From positions 62,001 through 126,000 of the forward strand of contig JACATO010002187.1 of NCBI GenBank assembly GCA_018389105.1: DNA of 64,000 bases, written 5' to 3'. Shown here one piece after another: positions 58,133-64,000 of the stretch. Below the pieces are notes generated by a model. It ran no database searches. It had not been told where the DNA came from and worked only from the letters and a program-made list of their open reading frames with translations. Each line of letters starts with the position of its first letter. The stretch's first letter is position 1. The translations under genes were made by a program, and so were the position numbers. This DNA is from Nautilus pompilius. Taxonomy: Eukaryota; Mollusca; Cephalopoda; Nautilida; Nautilidae.

Positions 58133-60032
58133 TAGTAATTGCATTTTATTGATTCTGATACTTATTCAGGCTTAGACCGAGAAGACAAACCCCTGAGTGT
58201 GAGTAAGTTGTCTCACCACGGTCAGCAGGACGTTTGTTGACTTTACTTCAAATCACATTGCAAAAAGGTGTGACCTCTAGGTGTGGTGATCTCTCCCCCC
58301 CCCTGACGTCATCACATTGATAACCTATGACTAAGATTACCAATATAGTCATATAAGTTACAGTTATTTCTGGTAAGTGCGTCTTTCTTTTGAAATATTA
58401 ACAAAAGATGCACCTCGTGTAAGTCTTTTCCTGTGAGAATCCCAAAATGTCGCTCAAGCGTGACACACCCCGTTCACCTAGATCGAGCACTTTTTTCTTG
58501 TTTTACCTGTACAAAGTCCTCTGTTTACAATGGAGTTTTGCGATGCCACCATAAAAGAACAATCAGAATAAAACAAGGTAAAAGAAAAGTGCAAAACTAT
58601 CATTTTATTACAATTTAAAAAAAAACAAAACAACAGAAAATCATCTGCCAGTTTGACGAGCCTTTTGAAGTGGGGAAGCATTTAATTTCTACTACCAGGT
58701 GAGAATTTTTCTGGTGTATATTAAATTATGCGGTTCTCCTGAGAATATTCCCAACTGTGATATTCCGAGCCCGGTCGTCTCGCTCCGTCCGACCAGCCGG
58801 GCTGGTGCTCGCACCCACCTAGCGTGTACCTACCAGAGTTCGTGGGGCTTCTCCGCCACGTCTGCAACAGGGGAACGGCGGGCAGGGGGTGATCTCGAGT
58901 AGACGACGACGACGACGACGACTGCTGCTGCTGGGCAGTCCCGATTTAATATTACCGATCGTCATCTTTCGATTGTGGTACGGAGGGAGAGAAAGAGATA
59001 GTCATTTGGGCATCAGAAATTGGAACAGTGTTACCTCCCATTTCATCTTGGATTAATGTTACAGGTAAGGAAACCCAGTCTAAAAGTTACCGGAATTCAC
59101 GAAACAATTCATCACAAGTTTCGACTTTTTGTTGATGTTGGGGGATCTCTCTCTCTCTCTCTCTCTCCATCCCTCTCTCTCTCTCTCTCTACACCAGCAG
59201 AAAGAAGTGTACAGGTAGGGAAAACCCTTCCTCTCTCTCTCTCCACCAGCAGAAAGAAGTGTACAGGTAGGGAAAACCCTTCCTCTCTCTCTCTCTCTCT
59301 TTCGTTTTTTATTTTCTGCCTGTTGTTCGTGGAAATCGAATATACAACAGGTGTGAGGATAACTAAGAAATTTCTCGGTTTTTTTCCTTCGGTTTCTGTG
59401 CCAATCTCTCATTCAAAAAAACACCCTGGGTGCGTTCGTTCACGCCTTTCCTCACCATGTTAAGAACCCGATTACTTTTAATTCAGATCATCCACATCTC
59501 GTTATCCTGATCTCTGCTTATTACTTCAGCGAAAATAAGTTTGTCAGAAAAGCTGCTTCAACGCGCAGAAAGTTTTTATCCGATGATGATCGATCTGGCA
59601 CCGAACTGATCAAGTGGTGGGCCTGTCTATGTTCTAATGTCCTTTATTCTTTGTTTTAAGTCAGCATTAGTTCGTTTACTCTTCTTCTTGTCTTATTATT
59701 TATTTATTTATTTAAATCTAATAATTTGTTTCGGATTTTATCGTGTTAACTATCAGAAGAGATTCAGGTCACTTCGATCCGCCTTCGTCCAACGTCACGG
59801 TGCCCCCACCCCCTCCATATCCTTTGGGGGGGGAGGAGAGGGGCCGTACGCAGCAGTTTCGACCTGTTGCCGGTGGGTCACCCGTGTAGAATTCCTATAT
59901 TCTTTGAGATGCGCCCTGGCTGCGGTTTGTTTGACGTGGGCATGCTAGTCAGAAAGTGATTCCACTGCGTGCGGACCTGGTGGGACTGGCGCACAACTCT
60001 GCAGTTGTTAACCCTACGATCCCCGTCTCCAG

Positions 60033-60208
60033 GACACCCGCCAGACATCCAGCTACGATGCTTTTACGGAGGATGATCCAGACGGGGCGCCGGCAGTGAC
60101 GACAAGCGGCAGCTCCACCTGGTAACCAGAAAGAATCGTCCTCTCGCGAACGATGTTAATGATCTCGCTTCCGCATCCTTTCCCCCTTATTTATTATTAT
60201 TATTATTA

Positions 60209-60263
<55 letters not shown>

Positions 60264-60667
60264 GATGATAATAATGGTGTTTCAGCGCCACGAGAAAGTG
60301 GATCCAAGTTCTAACTGCTCGCTTCCCTTTCAGTTTGGCGTTCGATTTTCAGTGTTCTAACACGACCCTAGAATAGGAGGCCCGAAGTATACATTGTAAT
60401 GAGAATAGCCTCTCAAGGGAAACTCTGACTTCATACAGCTTATAACTGAACATGATGAGATGACATGTAAGTGACATGGAGCCCTACAACTACTGGCAGG
60501 AAGCGAAAGCGAGAACGAGGCTCGACGCTGGATTTAATCTCTTCTAGTGAAGAGTCAACGCAGTGAAGGGAAAATAACTCTGAAGAGTCGTCATAGCAAC
60601 TGCTTGGTTTGGGTTGCTTCAGCAAGTCCATCTCCGATTATACTTACTAAACGCTGATAAATTTGCC

Positions 60668-60725
<58 letters not shown>

Positions 60726-61224
60726 TATTATTATTATATTATTATTATTGGTTGTGGTGGAGGAGAATCAATTAGCCGTAGAACTTGAACTTTTTAATTT
60801 TCTCTTGGCTTTGTTTCGGATGACAAACAATATTACCATTAAGTCTGTGCCCGCCTTCGCTCCAAGGTTTTCAAATTGCCCAATTATTTATTTTACTCTT
60901 TTTATAAGCAAAATTCGCTTCTTTTACCAGTAAAATTTCCGTATAGTTATTGTTATTACTTTAACCGGTCTTGCGAGAGTATAGCAGCTCTAGCAAAGTT
61001 TACCTCAGTGGGAAGTCATAGTAAGTGTGACGCGGCTCAAGAGGCAAGAACAGAAGACAGACACCGAACGCACTCGTGCTCTTACGGCAGCTTCACCTGA
61101 GCAGTCGCGCCAGCTGATCCGGCATCATTTTCCCAGCCTTAGCTTCTCTTTCAGCGGCTCATCCGGGACCATCCGACTAATGGCGTGGGTTATTATAGTT
61201 GTTTCTCGTGTCACCACCACGTAA
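60033..61224 (+). CDS. Candidate three-exon gene, unassigned (weak)
   Basis: Exon-like pieces 60033-60121, 60985-61020 and 61155-61224 have AG/GT borders and join consistently in phase 2. The first encodes an Asp/Thr/Ser-rich peptide starting DTRQTSSYDAF, the second a short SSSKVYLSGKS, the third a hydrophobic end (LMAWVIIVV) and stop. No start exon or homology was found. The third exon's stop TAA overlaps another GTAAAG donor, so the frame could continue. Phase agreement of three pieces can occur by chance. Confidence 0.2.
60197..60264. repeat. (ATT)n microsatellite with ATATT interruption
   Basis: Triplet run with a single TATATT break near its start. Confidence 0.9.
60669..60750. repeat. 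(ATT)n microsatellite with two ATATT interruptions
   Basis: Triplet run broken twice by TATATT near its 3' end. Confidence 0.9.
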
Positions 61225-61970
61225 AGTGTAGGTAGTATTCTCAACCACTATACTTCGCGATTCGTTAGCATTTATGGCTATTAAGGGCATCAGGCTTTTC
61301 CGCTTGGCAGAACACGGTCTTGGTTTTGGGGCATGTGCCGTTAAAAATAATAATTATTATCAAAGGGAAAAACAACAACAACAGCAAACTTCTAACGCTG
61401 GCAAATTAAGGAAGAAAAGGGGTTTTTTTTTTTTGGAAGTATCGATAATTTATTACTTCAGTGGTGTTATCTACGCGTGTGTATCTGTGTGTATTTGTGA
61501 CCGACCTGGAAGTAGACACCAACAGCCAGCCCGTATTTTAGATCAGGGCCGACCCCGCCTCCACAGTCCTCGGCAAACGCCGAGGAGTTAACCCCTTACC
61601 ACCCGACCCACCGGAACACCACCTCCGGTTACGCTTCCCACGGACTTACTGGCGCACAAACCACAGCCAGCTGGTTTAACCGTCGGGGTCTCGTCCTTCT
61701 CCTAGAATTACCCAACCGGAAAGGGGGGGGTGATGGTGGTGGGGTCGGGGCCTCAGTGCCACACGGCGCAGGTCGGGTCAGCGGGGTCAGGGTGGTGCGA
61801 GTCTGTATTCCCATCTATGTTCAAGAAGCAGACGCATTTTCTCGGAAGAGATCCTTCTCGAACCTCTCAAAGGATCCGCGCCAGGTCTGGCTACGAGAGA
61901 GGATGGGATTCCTGGGTGCCATTGTGAGAAAGGAGCATATTGTCAGCGAATAATAATAATAATAATAATA

Positions 61971-62022
<52 letters not shown>

Positions 62023-62548
62023 TTTCGCTAAGTTATTCAAATAATTTACCTTGGGTTTTTTAACTTAATGATTAGCCAGCTGCGAGGAATATACTATTAA
62101 GTTATCTTCCACCATTACTCGTTATTTATGTATATGAAAATATCTTGGTTTTGGCTTTTTCTTAAAATTTCAAACTACGGTAAATTGTCTCCGTTGTTGT
62201 TCTTGCTGATTTAGCTTCTTTTATATGTCCACGAAATCCCCTTTTCCCATTCTTCAGCCCCGCAGTTATTTTTATAAGGGTTCCCTCACATTGTTGGGGA
62301 AATAAATTCGCCGGACAGGTTCGTAATTGAGCTGCTCCGAACACCGCACAACAAAGAATCATTTTCTTAAATATGTAGCCAGTTCATTCCCCGGTTGACT
62401 CGAATACACCGAGATCTTCACCGCTGCTTCGTTGTGACAAATATATATATATATATTTTTTTTTTGCAGATCTTATGTACTTTCATCCCTTGAAAACCAG
62501 GTGTGGCTTGCTGTTTACCTAGCGGAGGGTGGAGTAGGCTCCATCTCT

Positions 62549-62586
<38 letters not shown>

Positions 62587-63090
62587 CACGTACCTTGCCA
62601 CGCAAACCTATCGACCGGAGTTCCACGTGTGCCGCCTTGTAAAAGAAGAAAGAAAAAAAAACACAAAAAAGCAACTTTTTGTTGTTGTTCTATACAGTTG
62701 AGTAATAAAAACGCAGCCTATCACTTTCATCTAACCTATACCGACCGACCGTCTTCTCCTGTGCCGGTCTTACGGCCGTCTGGGTATCGCTAAACTTGCG
62801 TGATTCATTCACCTTAGCAGCTGTTTCTTGGCCGAGGTAAGAACGTTGACTGAGGAGGAGATAAATAGATCAGAATGACAACACCATCAGAGCGATGATA
62901 AATGAACAGTGGATATGATCAGCCAGGGATGACAAATCTCTCTAAATCTCTCTATCTCTACGTTGTTTATGTGGAAGGAGCTTTTGTGGGGCAGAAATGT
63001 CCCCTTTTTTTCTATTTTTCTTTTTTGCTTCGTTACAACTATTTTTCTATTCTAAGACGGAATTACAAATGAAGTTCCGCTCTTAATCGC
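61225..63090. other. Stretch without recognised gene
   Basis: Contains (AAT)n at 61951-62022 (one interruption) and (CT)n at 62540-62586. A plus-strand frame at 61756-61953 ends in a Lys/Arg/Ser-rich peptide with protein-like composition (RKRSFSNLSKDPRQVW), just before the AAT array. It could be a last exon, but no upstream partner was identified. Confidence 0.4.
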
Positions 63091-63129
63091 TTTGCCAGGA
63101 TTAAGTATAGTGGATTTAGTATAAGCCTA

Positions 63130-63818
63130 AATCGTCCATGACTTATCAGGGTTAAGCTTAGTGTTAGACTATACCCGACTTGTCAGGGTTAAGCTTAGCG
63201 TTAGATTATACCCGACTTGCCAGGGTTAAGCTTATCGTTAGATTATACCCGACTTGTCAGGGTTAAGCTTAGCGTTAGATTATACCAGACTTGCCAGGAT
63301 TAAACTTAGCTTTAGATTATACCAGACTTGCCAGGGTTAAGCTTAGCGTTAGATTATACCAGACTTGCCAGGATTAAACTTAGCGTTAGATTATACCAGA
63401 CTTGCCAGGGTTAAACTTAGCATTAGATTATACCCGACTTGTCAGGGTTAAGCTTAGCGTTAGATTATACCAGACTTGCCAGGGTTAAACTTAGCTTTAG
63501 ATTATACCAGACTTGCCAGGGTTAAGCTTAGCATTAGATTATACCCGACTTGTCAGGGTTAAGCTTAGCGTTGGATTATACCAGACTTGCCAGGGTTAAG
63601 CTTAGCGTTAGATTATACCAGACTTGCCAGGATTAAACTTAGCGTTAGATTATACCAGACTTGCCAGGGTTAAACTTAGCATTAGATTATACCCGACTTG
63701 TCAGGGTTAAGCTTAGCGTTAGATTATACCAGACTTGCCAGGGTTAAACTTAGCTTTAGATTATACCAGACTTGCCAGGGTTAAGCTTAGCATTAGACTA
63801 TACCAGACTTGCCAGGGT
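63130..63818. repeat. 37-bp satellite with seven-unit higher-order repeat
   Basis: About 19 tandem units of the form (CC)AGACTTGCCAGGGTTAAGC plus TTAGCGTTAGATTATA, with variants CCCGACTTGTCAG, GGATTAAAC, GCATTAG and GCTTTAG. The order of variants over seven consecutive units is repeated in the next six to seven, giving a 259-bp higher-order period. It continues to near the window end, where it degrades at GGTTTTAGGG. Confidence 0.9.
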
Positions 63819-64000
63819 TTTAGGGCAGTGCTAATGGCTATTTTCTTCTTACACCATGCCATTCTTTGATGTTTGCTCTGTTTTCACGAATGCTCAAATA
63901 ATGTAATTAAACTGGACAGAATAACAGTATCGGCCATGCTTCTTTCACCTTTTTTTGCCACATTAGAAGGCGGCCGCGCCATTTGATTGGCGACTGTTGG
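63819..64000. other. Unique sequence after the satellite
   Basis: No feature recognised in the last 180 bases. Confidence 0.5.

Overview
This is a eukaryotic, intron-rich and repeat-rich animal window. A mollusc or another lophotrochozoan is the best guess. It carries a cluster of secreted cysteine-rich proteins with chitin-binding type-2 (CBM14, peritrophin-A) domains of the kind abundant in molluscan extracellular matrix and shell proteins. It also holds a metazoan FGD-type FYVE/PH gene and decayed hAT, pogo and Tc1-like transposons. Identifications rest on motif reading; splice sites were placed by GT/AG signals and reading-frame phase.

Left part (about 8.2-12.3 kb, minus strand): phase-consistent exons of an FGD5/FGD6-like gene. 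They give the end of the first PH domain, a complete FYVE zinc finger, and the first half of the second PH domain. The RhoGEF (DH) exons are not visible, so the gene is partial here. From 1 to 8.2 kb there are only AT-rich sequence and a few weak exon candidates.

Central part (13.3-53.4 kb): four CBM14 transcription units. Gene A (+, 13345-15453) encodes a signal peptide, one CBM14 lacking its third cysteine, and a mucin-like tail. Gene B (-, 29307-22172) has three coding exons, a terminal exon, and about 319 residues. Gene C (+, 45971-46516) is small, about 88 residues. Gene D (+, 49102-53030) has five coding exons in a repeated two-exon module, about 530 residues or 310 if the third exon is read to its stop. 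All four first exons encode signal peptide plus CBM14 and end in phase 1. All four share a core promoter with ATTGG-like and TATA-like boxes exactly 16 bases apart.

Each intron of gene B contains a different tandem repeat array whose unit carries a classic transcription-factor-like palindrome or core: CRE-like in intron 1, E2F/ETS-like in intron 2, E-box in intron 3. CRE-like arrays also occur near 18.8-19.1 kb and 36.3-36.5 kb.

Mobile elements: a decayed ZBED5/SCAND3-like hAT transposase (33.2-34.4 kb), a pogo/Tigger-like relic (44.6-45.3 kb), and probable transposon termini near 39.1, 41.9, 46.8 and 58.1 kb. The right end (53-64 kb) is dominated by (ATT)n arrays, a perfect 19-bp hairpin, a weak three-exon candidate at 60-61.2 kb, and a 37-bp satellite with a seven-unit higher-order repeat.
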